Assembly: GCA_002356515.1 (NCBI GenBank)
Contig: AP017605.1
Coordinates: 3,295,001-3,359,000, forward strand
Length of the DNA stretch: 64,000 nucleotides
Source: Mesorhizobium loti
Lineage (GTDB): Bacteria > Pseudomonadota > Alphaproteobacteria > Rhizobiales > Rhizobiaceae
Reading direction: 5' to 3'
The translations under genes and the position numbers were made by a program. This document shows positions 38,881 to 47,162 of this stretch, piece by piece (positions within the stretch are counted from its first letter, which is position 1; every line of letters begins with the position of its first letter). The notes under the pieces are model-generated. The model made no database searches and was not told where the DNA came from. It saw nothing but the letters and a program-made list of their open reading frames with translations.

Positions 38881-40281
38881 GTGCGCTTTTCCGCGGCCAC
38901 GACTGCCGGGCGGTTCTTGCCGCAGCGTTTGGCGCTGCGCGTCGAACCGTTGCTTGGCCGCATCGACGCCGTACTGTTCACCGCCGATGAACGCGGCGAG
39001 GCCGGCCGCATGTCGGTCATCGCCTTTTCCATCCGCATCGTCAGCGCCGTCATCGCCTTCATCAGCCAGGTGCTGATGGCCCGCTGGATGGGCTCGTTCG
39101 AATACGGCATCTTCGTGCTCGTCTGGGTGACGATGGTCATCGTCGGCAACCTCGCCTGCCTCGGCTTCCACACTTCGGTCATCCGTTTCATCCCCGAATA
39201 CCGCGAGCGCGGAATGATGGACGAACTGCGCGGCATCGTCGTGGCCAGCCGCCTGTTCGTGCTGATCGCCTCGACCATCATCGCCGGGCTCGGCGCGCTC
39301 GGCGTCTGGCTGGCGGCGCCGTGGATCGAGAACTACTACGTGATCCCGTTTATCCTCGGCGTCATCTGCCTGCCGATGATCGCGGTGTCGGATCTGTTGC
39401 AGGGTCAGGCCAGGGCGAACAGCTGGGCGCTCTTCGCTTTGTCGCCGACCTATCTGATACGGCCGGTGCTGATCCTGCTGTTCATGGCACTGATGCTCTA
39501 TGCCGGCTACGCGGCGGACGCCAGGACGGCGATCTTCGCCTCGATCGCCGCCACCTATGTCACCACGCTCGCGCAGCTGATCGGCGTCACGCACCGCATG
39601 GAAAGGCAGATCCCGGCCGGGCCGATGAAGGTGCATTTCGCGCAATGGTTCATCGTCTCGCTGCCGATCTTCCTGGTCGAGAGCTTCTTCTTCCTGCTCA
39701 CCAATGCCGACGTGCTGATGGTCGGCGCCTATATGGATCCCAACGACGTCGCCGTCTATTTCGCCACGGTCAAGACGCTGGCGCTGGTGCATTTCGTCTA
39801 TTTCGCCGTCAAGGCCGGTGTCGCCCAGCGCTATGCGCAGTTCACCCATGGCGAGCCGGAAAAGCTTGCCGCCTTCGCCCGCGAGACGGTGTCGTGGACT
39901 TTCTGGCCGTCGCTGCTGATGGCGCTGCTGGTGCTGGTGCTGGGCAAGCCCATGCTGGTGCTGTTCGGCCCCGAATTCACATCGGGCTATCCGCTGCTGT
40001 TCCTGCTCGTCTTCGGCGTCGTGGCGCGCGCCGCCGTGGGGCCATGCGAAAGCCTGCTCACCATGAGCGGCAACCAGAACATCTGCGCCGCCGTCTATGC
40101 CATGACGCTGGCCTTCAACATCGGCCTCAACGTGGTGCTGATCCCGCATTTCGGCCTGTGGGGCGCGGCCATGGCCACCGCCTTTGCCATGATCTTCGAG
40201 GCCAGCGCACTGTCCTTCACGGTCTGGCGCAAGCTCGGCATCGTCATGGCGATCTTCGTGCCTGCCAAAGGAGTAGCCTGA
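38881..40281 (+). CDS. Polysaccharide flippase (Wzx/MOP superfamily)
   Basis: The 466-residue protein has about 12-14 hydrophobic segments and the oligosaccharide flippase fold of the MOP superfamily. Typical points are ISQVLMARWMGSFEYGIFVLVW near helices 1-2, RFIPEYRERGMMDELRG and GFEFTSGYPLLFLLVFG-like motifs later (GPEFTSGYPLLF). It would flip a lipid-linked glycan across the inner membrane. Translation starts at GTG 38881 behind GGAGAGAG. The stop TGA overlaps the ATG of the next gene by one base (TGATG). The tight coupling to an acetyltransferase suggests decoration of the same glycan. Confidence 0.85.
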   Translation: MRFSAATTAGRFLPQRLALRVEPLLGRIDAVLFTADERGEAGRMSVIAFSIRIVSAVIAFISQVLMARWMGSFEYGIFVLVWVTMVIVGNLACLGFHTSVIRFIPEYRERGMMDELRGIVVASRLFVLIASTIIAGLGALGVWLAAPWIENYYVIPFILGVICLPMIAVSDLLQGQARANSWALFALSPTYLIRPVLILLFMALMLYAGYAADARTAIFASIAATYVTTLAQLIGVTHRMERQIPAGPMKVHFAQWFIVSLPIFLVESFFFLLTNADVLMVGAYMDPNDVAVYFATVKTLALVHFVYFAVKAGVAQRYAQFTHGEPEKLAAFARETVSWTFWPSLLMALLVLVLGKPMLVLFGPEFTSGYPLLFLLVFGVVARAAVGPCESLLTMSGNQNICAAVYAMTLAFNIGLNVVLIPHFGLWGAAMATAFAMIFEASALSFTVWRKLGIVMAIFVPAKGVA

Positions 40282-41561
40282 TGGCCGCCATCCCGTTGCT
40301 CGAGGAAACCAGCGGCGGCACCGCCGGCGCCATGGTGTCCGGCCTTGCCGGACTGGCGCGCGACCCCGACCCAGCCCATATCGAAATCCTCGCCAACAAC
40401 CGCCCGGAGCGCAAGCTTGCCATTTATCCGGCGTCCGCCGGCTTCGACCTGGTCGAGGAGCTGGATTATCTCTGCGCCCGCACGATCGAGCCGAACGTCT
40501 TCTTCAACCCGCGCTTCCTGGCGCCCGCAATGCCCCGGCTGGAGGATCGCGAGGTGCGGCTGGCGGTAATCCGCGACGGCGACGAATACCGCAACCGGCT
40601 GCGCCTGCTGGTGCCGATCTCGGTGGAGCGTCCGGTGGTGCCGCTCGGCGTTCCGGTGATGCGCACCTGGGCAAGCCCGTTCGGTCCGCTCGGCACGCCG
40701 CTGATCGACCGCGACGATCCGATCGGCGTCGTCGAGGATTTCTTCTCGATGCTGTCGCGCCCGCACCTCAAGATGCCGAAAGTCCTCGTGCTGCCCGACA
40801 TCAGGCTCGATGGTCCGGTGGCAAGCCTGCTTGACTCCGTGGCCGAGACGCGCGGCCTGACGCTGGTCACCACCGGTCAGACCTCGCGACCCGTGCTGCA
40901 GAGCGAACTCGACGGCGACGACTATCTGAAGGCATCGCTGCGTTCGCACCACTATCGCGAGTTCCGCCGCCTGAAGCGGCGCCTTGCCGACCAAGGCAGG
41001 CTGGAGCATGTGGTGGCGCGCGGCCCCGAAGAAATCCGCCACGCCATCGAAAGTTTTCTGACGCTGGAAGCGTCCGGCTGGAAGGGCCGCGAGCGCACCG
41101 CCATGGCGATCGACCGCTTCCGCGCCGCCTTTGCCCGCGAGGCCGTGCACCGGCTCGCCGAGCAGGACATGTGCCGCATCCATTCGCTGACGCTCGACGG
41201 CCGCACCATCGCGTGCCTGATCGTCTTCGTCGAGGCCGGCGTCGCCTATACCTGGAAGACCGCCTATGACGAGACGCTATCAGCCTATTCGCCCGGCACG
41301 CTGCTGATGATCGAGGTCACCAGGCAGCATCTCGACGATCCCAACATCATGATGACCGATTCCTGCGCGGTGCCGGACCATCCGGTGATGAGCAGGCTGT
41401 GGAGTGAGCGCAAGCCGATCGGCACGCTGGTGATCGGGCTGACGCCGGACGCCGACCGTCTCGCCCGCCAGGCCGCCTCGCAGCTGCATCTCTACCGCGA
41501 GACCCGCAACATGGCCCGCCTGCTGCGCAACCGCATGAAGAGCCTGCTAAGACGGCGGTAG
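40281..41561 (+). CDS. GNAT/FemAB-like acetyltransferase (BioF2-like type)
   Basis: The 426-residue protein starts within the flippase stop codon (TGATG). A frame extending further upstream covers the flippase gene antiphase and is not real. The C-terminal half (about 180-400) has the GNAT_6/FemAB-like fold with SLRSHHYREFRRLKRRLAD, SFLTLEASGWKGRERTAMA and LTLDGRTIACLIVFVEAGVAYTWKTAYDE. Such proteins often transfer acyl or aminoacyl groups onto glycans or cell-wall precursors. The N-terminal region (about 50-170) is unassigned. The coupled flippase supports modification of an exported polysaccharide. Confidence 0.85.
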   Translation: MAAIPLLEETSGGTAGAMVSGLAGLARDPDPAHIEILANNRPERKLAIYPASAGFDLVEELDYLCARTIEPNVFFNPRFLAPAMPRLEDREVRLAVIRDGDEYRNRLRLLVPISVERPVVPLGVPVMRTWASPFGPLGTPLIDRDDPIGVVEDFFSMLSRPHLKMPKVLVLPDIRLDGPVASLLDSVAETRGLTLVTTGQTSRPVLQSELDGDDYLKASLRSHHYREFRRLKRRLADQGRLEHVVARGPEEIRHAIESFLTLEASGWKGRERTAMAIDRFRAAFAREAVHRLAEQDMCRIHSLTLDGRTIACLIVFVEAGVAYTWKTAYDETLSAYSPGTLLMIEVTRQHLDDPNIMMTDSCAVPDHPVMSRLWSERKPIGTLVIGLTPDADRLARQAASQLHLYRETRNMARLLRNRMKSLLRRR

Positions 41562-41564
41562 ACC

Positions 41565-42509
41565 ATGATCTCGAACTTCCGCGGCTGCGGGCACCTTGCC
41601 GAGCCCCCTGCCCCTCACACAAATGGCGCAACAACAATGGACGGGCGTCCGCGGTTCAGCGCGACATATGGCGCAAAGGCTGGAACGATCGCACGGTTCG
41701 CAGGCACCGCCATCGGCCTCTGGCTTCTGTCGGGTCTGGCATCGACTGCGAACGCCGCCAATACATCGGTCTTCCTTGAGGACCAGACCTGGACCGAACT
41801 GCGCGATCGGATCGGCGCCGGAACGACGACGATCATTGTCCCGATAGGTGGCACTGAACAGAGCGGCCCCGCCATGGCTTTGGGCAAGCACAATGTGCGG
41901 GTCAAGTTCCTGGCTGAAAAAATAGCCGGCCAATTGGGCAACGCGTTGGTCGCGCCCGTGATCTCCTATGTTCCGGAAGGAACCATCGATCCGCCGACCG
42001 CCCATATGCGGTTTCCCGGCACGATCACCGTCAGCGACAGGACTTTCGAGGAGCTGCTCGAATCCGCGGCCCGCAGCTTCAAGCTGCATGGCTTCAAGAC
42101 CATCGTGCTGATCGGCGACCATGGCGGCTATCAGGCCGACGAGCGCCATGTCGCCGATCGCCTGAATACCGAATGGCGCAAAACCCCGGTCCGGGTGTTT
42201 GCGGCGCTCGAATACTATCAGATCACCCAGGGCGCCTATGTCGACAAGCTCCTGTCGGCCGGCGCGACGCCGCCGGAGATCGGAACCCACGCTGGATTGG
42301 CCGACACATCGCTCATGCTCGCCATCGACCCGTCCATGGTGCGCAAGGATCGCCTTGCGGCCGCCCCGAAGCTCAATGCCGGCGACGGCGTCTATGGCGG
42401 CGATCCGACACGATCATCAGCCGCGTTCGGCCAGCTCGGCGTGGACCTGATCGTCAACGGAACGACCGAAGCGATCCGCAGCTTCATCGAAAAGCAGCAG
42501 CCCAAATGA
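41565..42509 (+). CDS. Secreted creatininase-family protein with altered metal site
   Basis: The 314-residue frame (ATG 41565, 3 bp after the preceding stop; ATG 41637 is the alternative) has a hydrophobic segment ending ...WLLSGLASTANA, a likely signal peptide. The creatininase fold follows: TIIVPIGGTEQSGPAMALGKHNVRV, PEGTIDPPTAHMRFPGTIT, and IVLIGDHGGYQADE. In creatininase the ligands fall in EQHGPHLPL...D and GHGGN. Here the His residues of the first motif are Ser and Ala, and the Asp region reads Lys-His-Asn. The role is therefore uncertain; export is unusual for this family. Its stop overlaps the start of the beta-propeller gene (ATGA). Confidence 0.8.
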   Translation: MISNFRGCGHLAEPPAPHTNGATTMDGRPRFSATYGAKAGTIARFAGTAIGLWLLSGLASTANAANTSVFLEDQTWTELRDRIGAGTTTIIVPIGGTEQSGPAMALGKHNVRVKFLAEKIAGQLGNALVAPVISYVPEGTIDPPTAHMRFPGTITVSDRTFEELLESAARSFKLHGFKTIVLIGDHGGYQADERHVADRLNTEWRKTPVRVFAALEYYQITQGAYVDKLLSAGATPPEIGTHAGLADTSLMLAIDPSMVRKDRLAAAPKLNAGDGVYGGDPTRSSAAFGQLGVDLIVNGTTEAIRSFIEKQQPK

Positions 42510-43666
42510 CCAAGGCATATTGGTGGTTCACGAGCCTGTGCGCGCCGCTCGTGTTGTTGTTCGCGTCGGTATCGGCTTCTGCCGGCTCGTGCCCGGAAGA
42601 TTGCAGCGAGCCGCCCCACGCTCCGATCAATATCTACAGCCAGACAACTTCCGCTCATTTGAGCCCGGCGACGGCAGGCGCGCTGCCACGTGTCTATGTT
42701 CCGAACCGCTCGTCCAACAGCGTGTCGGTCATCGACCCCGTGGCGCTCAAGGAAGTCGACAGGTTCCCTGTCGGGAGCAAGCCGCAGCACGTCGTTCCGT
42801 CCTGGGATCTTAAGACGCTCTGGGTCGCCAACAACGCCAGCGGCACCAGCAAGGGCAGCGTGACATCAATCGACCCCAAGACCGCCAAGCCGGGCCACGA
42901 AATTTCGGTCGACGACCCCTACAACATGTATTTCATGCCTGACGGAAGTTCGGCCGTCATCGTCGATGAAGCCTACCAGCGGCTCGACCTGCGCGATCCG
43001 CAGACGATGGCGCTGAAATCGACGATACCGACACCTACCTGCCCGGGTATCAACCACGCCGATTTTTCCGCCGACAATGCCTACGCCATCTTCACCTGCG
43101 AATATGGCGATGGCGGCCTGTTGAAGGTGGACCTGAAAAACCAGAAGGTGCTCGGCCACCTCGCTCTGTCGAAGATGGGCATGCCACAGGACGTCAGGCT
43201 CTCTCCCGACGGCAAGGTCTTCTATGTCGCCGACATGATGAACGACGGCGTGTTCCTGATCGACGGAGACAGCTTTTCCGAAATCGGCTTCATCGCCACC
43301 GGCATCGGAACGCACGGATTTGTCGTGAGCCGTGACGGGACGAAGCTCTATGTTTCAAACCGCGGCTCGCACAAGATGGAGCAAGGCCGTGCAAAGGGGC
43401 CGGGCAGCGTCACCGTCATCGATTTCGCCACGCGCTCGGTCGTCGCGCGATGGCCCATACCGGGTGGCGGCAGCCCCGACATGGGCAATGTCAGCGCCGA
43501 CGGCAAGCAATTGTGGCTGTCCGGCCGCTTCGACAGCGAGGTCTACATGATCGACACGACCTCGGGCGCCGTGACGAAAATCCGGGTCGGCGTCGAGCCT
43601 CACGGCCTAACGGTCTGGCCGCAGCCCGGCAGATACTCGCAGGGCCACACCGGGAACATGCGATAG
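42506..43666 (+). CDS. Secreted YncE/YVTN-type beta-propeller protein
   Basis: The 386-residue product has a signal peptide (FTSLCAPLVLLFASVSASAG, then SCPEDCSEPP) and a WD-like YVTN beta-propeller. Repeats are marked by RVYVPNRSSNSVSVIDP, KTLWVANNAS, KVFYVADMMNDGVFLIDG, KLYVSNRGSHKM and QLWLSGRFDSEVYMID. Such propellers bind substrates, cofactors or partner enzymes in the periplasm; no catalytic signature is seen. It overlaps the creatininase-family gene by 4 bp (ATGA), so the two are made together and probably act together. Confidence 0.85.
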   Translation: MTKAYWWFTSLCAPLVLLFASVSASAGSCPEDCSEPPHAPINIYSQTTSAHLSPATAGALPRVYVPNRSSNSVSVIDPVALKEVDRFPVGSKPQHVVPSWDLKTLWVANNASGTSKGSVTSIDPKTAKPGHEISVDDPYNMYFMPDGSSAVIVDEAYQRLDLRDPQTMALKSTIPTPTCPGINHADFSADNAYAIFTCEYGDGGLLKVDLKNQKVLGHLALSKMGMPQDVRLSPDGKVFYVADMMNDGVFLIDGDSFSEIGFIATGIGTHGFVVSRDGTKLYVSNRGSHKMEQGRAKGPGSVTVIDFATRSVVARWPIPGGGSPDMGNVSADGKQLWLSGRFDSEVYMIDTTSGAVTKIRVGVEPHGLTVWPQPGRYSQGHTGNMR

Positions 43667-43881
43667 GCATCTCGACCGCGAAGACGCGCGAAACAACCGC
43701 CTGATGCCGCTCCGTCGTCCAAGGCAATAAAACCGTTCTCATCGAAGAGGTTCTTGCCGCCGCCGCCTCGCTTGTGTGGCCAAACCGCATCGCCGATTTC
43801 CTGCCGAGAGCCGTTTGGACAAAGCCGTCCAGACGAATGGCACATCGTCACATAACTGTAGTAGCGCGCGCCTAGCTAAAT

Positions 43882-43935
43882 CGCCGCCACATCCCAACGC
43901 GCCGCTCCATCCCGATGCGCCGCCACATCTCGAGG
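43882..43935 (+). repeat. Three 18-bp tandem repeats upstream of the beta-barrel gene
   Basis: Three imperfect units (43882-43899, 43900-43917, 43918-43935) share CGCCGCNNCATC and differ at several positions. The last unit ends with the GAGG part of the ribosome site (GAGGAAAGACC), seven bases before the ATG of the next gene. It lies in a leader without another gene. Confidence 0.6.
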
Positions 43936-43942
43936 AAAGACC

Positions 43943-44620
43943 ATGCTTTTGCGCACCATCATCGCCCCATTGGGCGTTTGCTTATCCATGGCCACATCGG
44001 CCTTTGCAGCCGACCTGGTCGAAGCGCCACCGGCAGCGCCAACCTGGACGATCGCAATCGAGGGGGACCCGGAGTTCTACGCCATCGACAATGGCAGCAA
44101 CACCGCCCGGTCGCTTGCCGACACCTATTTCAAGCTCAGCGTTTCGCACAATTTCGACAACAACTTCGTCGGCGGGATCTTTATCCAGCCGACCTTCAAG
44201 ACCGGCGGAAAGTCGCAGTACTACGCCGAAGCAAGCCTCGGCTACAAAATCAAGGTCACGGATGCCTTCAGCCTGACCCCCAGCCTCGGGCTCGGCTACA
44301 CCTGGCACGATACGGGCATCATCAAGGACGACGACGCCAACGCGAATGTTCCCTACTACGCCCTGTACATCGCGGGCGATTGGAAGGTCTCCAAGCAGTG
44401 GACCTGGAACGTCTTCAACTTCCGCTACCGCAATGCCTTCAGCACCACCTGGGAAACGCCGAAATTGGCCACCGGCGTGACCTACAACATCGACTCCACC
44501 AACGCTGTCTATGCCAGCGTCGGTTATTCCTGGAAGAAGACCGATACCACTTCGGCCCCCTACAACGATCTCGCCGGCGACAAATGGAACATCGGGATCG
44601 GCTATAAGCATTCGCTCTGA
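43943..44620 (+). CDS. Outer-membrane beta-barrel-like protein
   Basis: The 225-residue protein has a signal peptide (LRTIIAPLGVCLSMATSAFA, cut near AFA-AD) and, after it, alternating strands with aromatic ends: TYFKLSVSHNF, GGIFIQPTF, YYAEASLGYKIKV, SLTPSLGLGYTW, YYALYIAGDWKV, VYASVGYSWKK, ending KWNIGIGYKHSL with a C-terminal hydrophobic residue. This is the pattern of an 8- to 10-strand outer-membrane barrel of the OmpW/MipA-like kind. The sequence is not assigned to a named porin family. It is preceded by tandem repeats and does not obviously belong to the neighbouring operon. Confidence 0.75.
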   Translation: MLLRTIIAPLGVCLSMATSAFAADLVEAPPAAPTWTIAIEGDPEFYAIDNGSNTARSLADTYFKLSVSHNFDNNFVGGIFIQPTFKTGGKSQYYAEASLGYKIKVTDAFSLTPSLGLGYTWHDTGIIKDDDANANVPYYALYIAGDWKVSKQWTWNVFNFRYRNAFSTTWETPKLATGVTYNIDSTNAVYASVGYSWKKTDTTSAPYNDLAGDKWNIGIGYKHSL

Positions 44621-44681
44621 GCGGATTGACGAGAGTTAAGGCTTGGCTATGGCTCGGGCCTTCATCCATCTGTCAGTTGCA

Positions 44682-44844
44682 TCCGGAGCGGCGAAATCCA
44701 CCGCTCCGGACAGCCCGAACCGGCAACGCGCAGTTCAGACGGTGCACCTTGGCGGCGCGCTGAGCCGAAATCTGTGCCAGTCCTCTTTCGCCAAGGCTTC
44801 CGAGGACACTCCTTCGTCTGACAAGCCTTGGATGGCCTGCCATC
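44682..44844. repeat. Cluster of palindromes downstream of the small secreted protein gene
   Basis: Three inverted repeats occur close together: TCCGGAGCGG/CCGCTCCGGA (44682-44691 and 44701-44710), CCAAGGCTT/AAGCCTTGG (44791-44799 and 44823-44831) and GATGGC/GCCATC (44831-44836 and 44839-44844). All are exact. The cluster lies between the barrel gene and a convergent small gene. No U-run marks a normal terminator. Confidence 0.55.
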
Positions 44845-44863
44845 CGAAGCTCGAAGAGCGAAG

Positions 44864-45064
44864 CTACCAGCCAAAGCGGACTATCTGGGAAAGGTCCGCA
44901 ATGTCGCCATAGATCATCGAACCTTTCACGAGAATGCATTTGTTGCCGAGAACTTTGAAAAGCGGGCTCGACGCAGCGCAAACCGGTCGGTCTTTGTCCT
45001 TGGCTTCGGCATAGCCGATGCTGATAGCTAGGACAGCGATAGCAACGAGTGTCGTCTTGCTCAT
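44864..45064 (-). CDS. Small secreted hypothetical protein
   Basis: A 66-residue frame has a clear signal peptide (TTLVAIAVLAISIGYAEA) and a short mature part of about 44 residues with two Cys (VCAASS, NKCILV) that could form a disulfide. It has no assigned family. A GGTGG stretch lies close upstream of the ATG at 45064. It is on the minus strand between the palindrome cluster and tRNA-Leu. Codon use is not as GC-rich as in its neighbours. The signal peptide is the main reason to accept it as a gene; homologues would settle it. Confidence 0.5.
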   Translation of the reverse strand: MSKTTLVAIAVLAISIGYAEAKDKDRPVCAASSPLFKVLGNKCILVKGSMIYGDIADLSQIVRFGW

Positions 45065-45307
45065 ATTTGGCCACCCAAGCCAGCGAGCCTCCGCAGACCG
45101 GGAGGTAAGTCGCGAGCCGTGCGTCCAAAATAGCACTGGCGCATGTTGGGCTTCATCCATCAATTGGATGAGGCGGGACCAGTCCCATTCCATCGAATGA
45201 ACGGCGCGTCGTCGCCGGTGAAGTTGTCCCACCGGATTCAGAGCTTGAAAAAAATGGGAGCAAAAACAGGCGAAAAACTGAACAAAATCAGTGCCTGAAA
45301 AATAGGG

Positions 45308-45392
45308 TGGTGCCCCTAGCCGGGATCGAACCAGCACTCCTTGCGGAACTCGATTTTGAGTCGAGCGCGTCTACCAATTCCGCCATAGGGGC
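45308..45392 (-). tRNA. tRNA-Leu(CAA)
   Basis: On the minus strand this 85-nt gene folds into a full tRNA. The acceptor stem is GCCCCTA/TAGGGGC with discriminator A and an encoded CCA. The anticodon stem-loop is CTCGA-CTCAAAA-TCGAG, which gives anticodon CAA (reads UUG), and a long type II variable arm and a T-arm GCTGGTTCGATCCCGGC follow. The long variable arm and the anticodon identify tRNA-Leu. No duplicated 3' fragment of the gene was seen nearby, so I find no sign of an integrated element using it. Confidence 0.95.
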
Positions 45393-45515
45393 TCAGGCCG
45401 GGCGGCCTGGATGGGCGCGGACTATACGGTTGGAGGCCTGTTCGTCAACTGGCCAATTGCCGACGATCCCGGATACCGCCAGATTTCGCCGCTGGTTTCC
45501 GTGATAGCGATGCCT

Positions 45516-46589
45516 CTAGAAATCGACGGAGAAGACCAGGGGGCCGCCATCGCACATGCCGTCGGACAGGACCAGAATTTTAAGGCGATGCGGCTCATCG
45601 CTGAGCACGGCAATGCCTTCCGGTTTGATTTCCTTATCGTCACAGCCCGCGCCGTCGCGGAGCGCGACCCCTGACAGGTCAAGTTCGGTCAACAATTTGG
45701 GCGTGGCCTTGCCGCCGTCATCATGCGAGCCATCCCACAGGCTGAAGGTCCATGTTGGCGGAGACGTACCAGCGCTCAGCTCCGCATCTCCTGGCCCGGC
45801 AAGGACCAGGATACCGTCCTTGACGGCTGCCAGATCACGGATGCCGCGCCCCTTGCCAACCTCTAGATTGGTCAATTCGGGCGAGGCGGGTTCATTGGCG
45901 AACAGGGCCTTCTTGTCGAGAGCCAGAATTGGCGCATAGCCGGCGTTTGCCGGTCCCCGAAAGCCCAGATACAGCTTCGGCCCCATGACGGCCATACCTT
46001 CCATGTCCACGCCTTGGCCATCATCAAGACAGTCGTCGAGATGCTCTTTAACGCCCGAAACGGCAGCAAAAACCTTGTCCAGCCCGGTGGCGTCGGCGAT
46101 ATCGCTTATCTTGCCATTGGCGTCTGTCAGAACGGCTCCGCTGGCCGGATCATAACCGATGCGGAGCAAATGGTGGCTGGCCGGATTGAACTCGCAGCTT
46201 TCGCGCTTGCGGGCGTGTGAGCCAAGCAGATAGTAAAACCCACTGTCCGCGGCAGCCGCCTCGGCGTCCATCTCCGCGCCGTCCAGCGGCAAGTCGAGTG
46301 GCTTTTCGTCCACCGCGAAGGATCCGTCTCCCAACAGGATCGTGCGCGTGGCGGAACCTTCATCCAATGCCAGCAGGCATCTTTGCGGAGCCGGTTGAAC
46401 CGCACAGGCGATTCCACTCACCGACCGACGCGTCTTCTTCTTGAACGGCAAGCCGGCCTCGCTCTGCCAAGGCCCACCGACTGGCGCCAGGGACCCGGCG
46501 GATGCGGCATGTCCGATCATGGCACAAGCAGCCACGATCAGCCATTTTTGCACATACCGTCGATACGTCATGCCTTCGACCCGCATCAT
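45516..46589 (-). CDS. DUF3616-like secreted protein
   Basis: The 357-residue protein has a signal peptide (YVQKWLIVAACAMIGHAASA) followed by a DUF3616-type beta-propeller-like domain. Signs are SVSGIACAVQPAPQRCLLALDEG, GAEMDAEAAAADSGFYYLLGSHARKR, DMEGMAVMGPKLYLGFRGP, GRGIRDLAAVKDGILVLAGPGD and EIKPEGIAVLSD. Acidic DxE motifs suggest metal binding. I place the start at ATG 46589, which has GGGGGAGG nine bases upstream; frames extending further lack such a site. The function is unknown. It lies between tRNA-Leu and a long non-coding region on the minus strand. Confidence 0.75.
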   Translation of the reverse strand: MMRVEGMTYRRYVQKWLIVAACAMIGHAASAGSLAPVGGPWQSEAGLPFKKKTRRSVSGIACAVQPAPQRCLLALDEGSATRTILLGDGSFAVDEKPLDLPLDGAEMDAEAAAADSGFYYLLGSHARKRESCEFNPASHHLLRIGYDPASGAVLTDANGKISDIADATGLDKVFAAVSGVKEHLDDCLDDGQGVDMEGMAVMGPKLYLGFRGPANAGYAPILALDKKALFANEPASPELTNLEVGKGRGIRDLAAVKDGILVLAGPGDAELSAGTSPPTWTFSLWDGSHDDGGKATPKLLTELDLSGVALRDGAGCDDKEIKPEGIAVLSDEPHRLKILVLSDGMCDGGPLVFSVDF

Positions 46590-47162
46590 ATGTAGGAACC
46601 TCCCCCATCGTCCGAGGGCAACTTGCAAATCGCAAGATGTCCATTCTCCCTCCGCGCCGCAAAGTCCAAAATAGATGTCGCCATTTTCAACCGATCGACC
46701 GCGTTGCTCACGCAAACCGCCTTTCTCAACAATAGAGATGCTGCGCTGCAATACTAAAAGAATTTCTGCGTGACATCGACTTTATCCCTATTTTGGATAC
46801 TTGCAATGCATTGGCATTTATTTCGCTTAGCAGCGCCGAGTGAAGCAGCAGGCCCTCTGGAAAGCCATGTGGTGCTCTATCAAATCATCCCTTCGAAGGC
46901 GCTGGAGCCCGTTTCGGGAAAATCCGACGCCCCACTCAACGGAGACTCGTAGCCGCATGTTCGATTTGAGAGCCAGGCGCGCGGATGCGACCAATCTTCG
47001 CCTTTTGATTTCGTGACTGTGCTGCCATTGTGCAGCGCGGAAAATCTTTCTAGACAGGCGGCGCATGCAGCATGGCGCATCTGAAGGATGGCCGCGCACG
47101 GTTTGGGTCTTGTTTCACCCCAGGCATCTGCGCACTTTTGGGCGACACGCATAGGAGAGCCG
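46590..47162. other. Intergenic region between the DUF3616-like gene and yqaA
   Basis: This 573-bp stretch is less GC-rich than its neighbours and has no frame with a convincing start or family. It contains the upstream region of the DUF3616-like gene and the leader of the YqaA gene. I see no tRNA or repeat in it. Confidence 0.5.

Noticed and set aside
39321..40280. Upstream extension of the acetyltransferase frame
   Set aside because: It reads the flippase gene in another frame. The TGATG overlap at 40279-40283 gives the real start.
45308..45392. Genomic island attached to tRNA-Leu
   Set aside because: No integrase gene and no repeated tRNA 3' end is seen within the window, so an island boundary is not supported.
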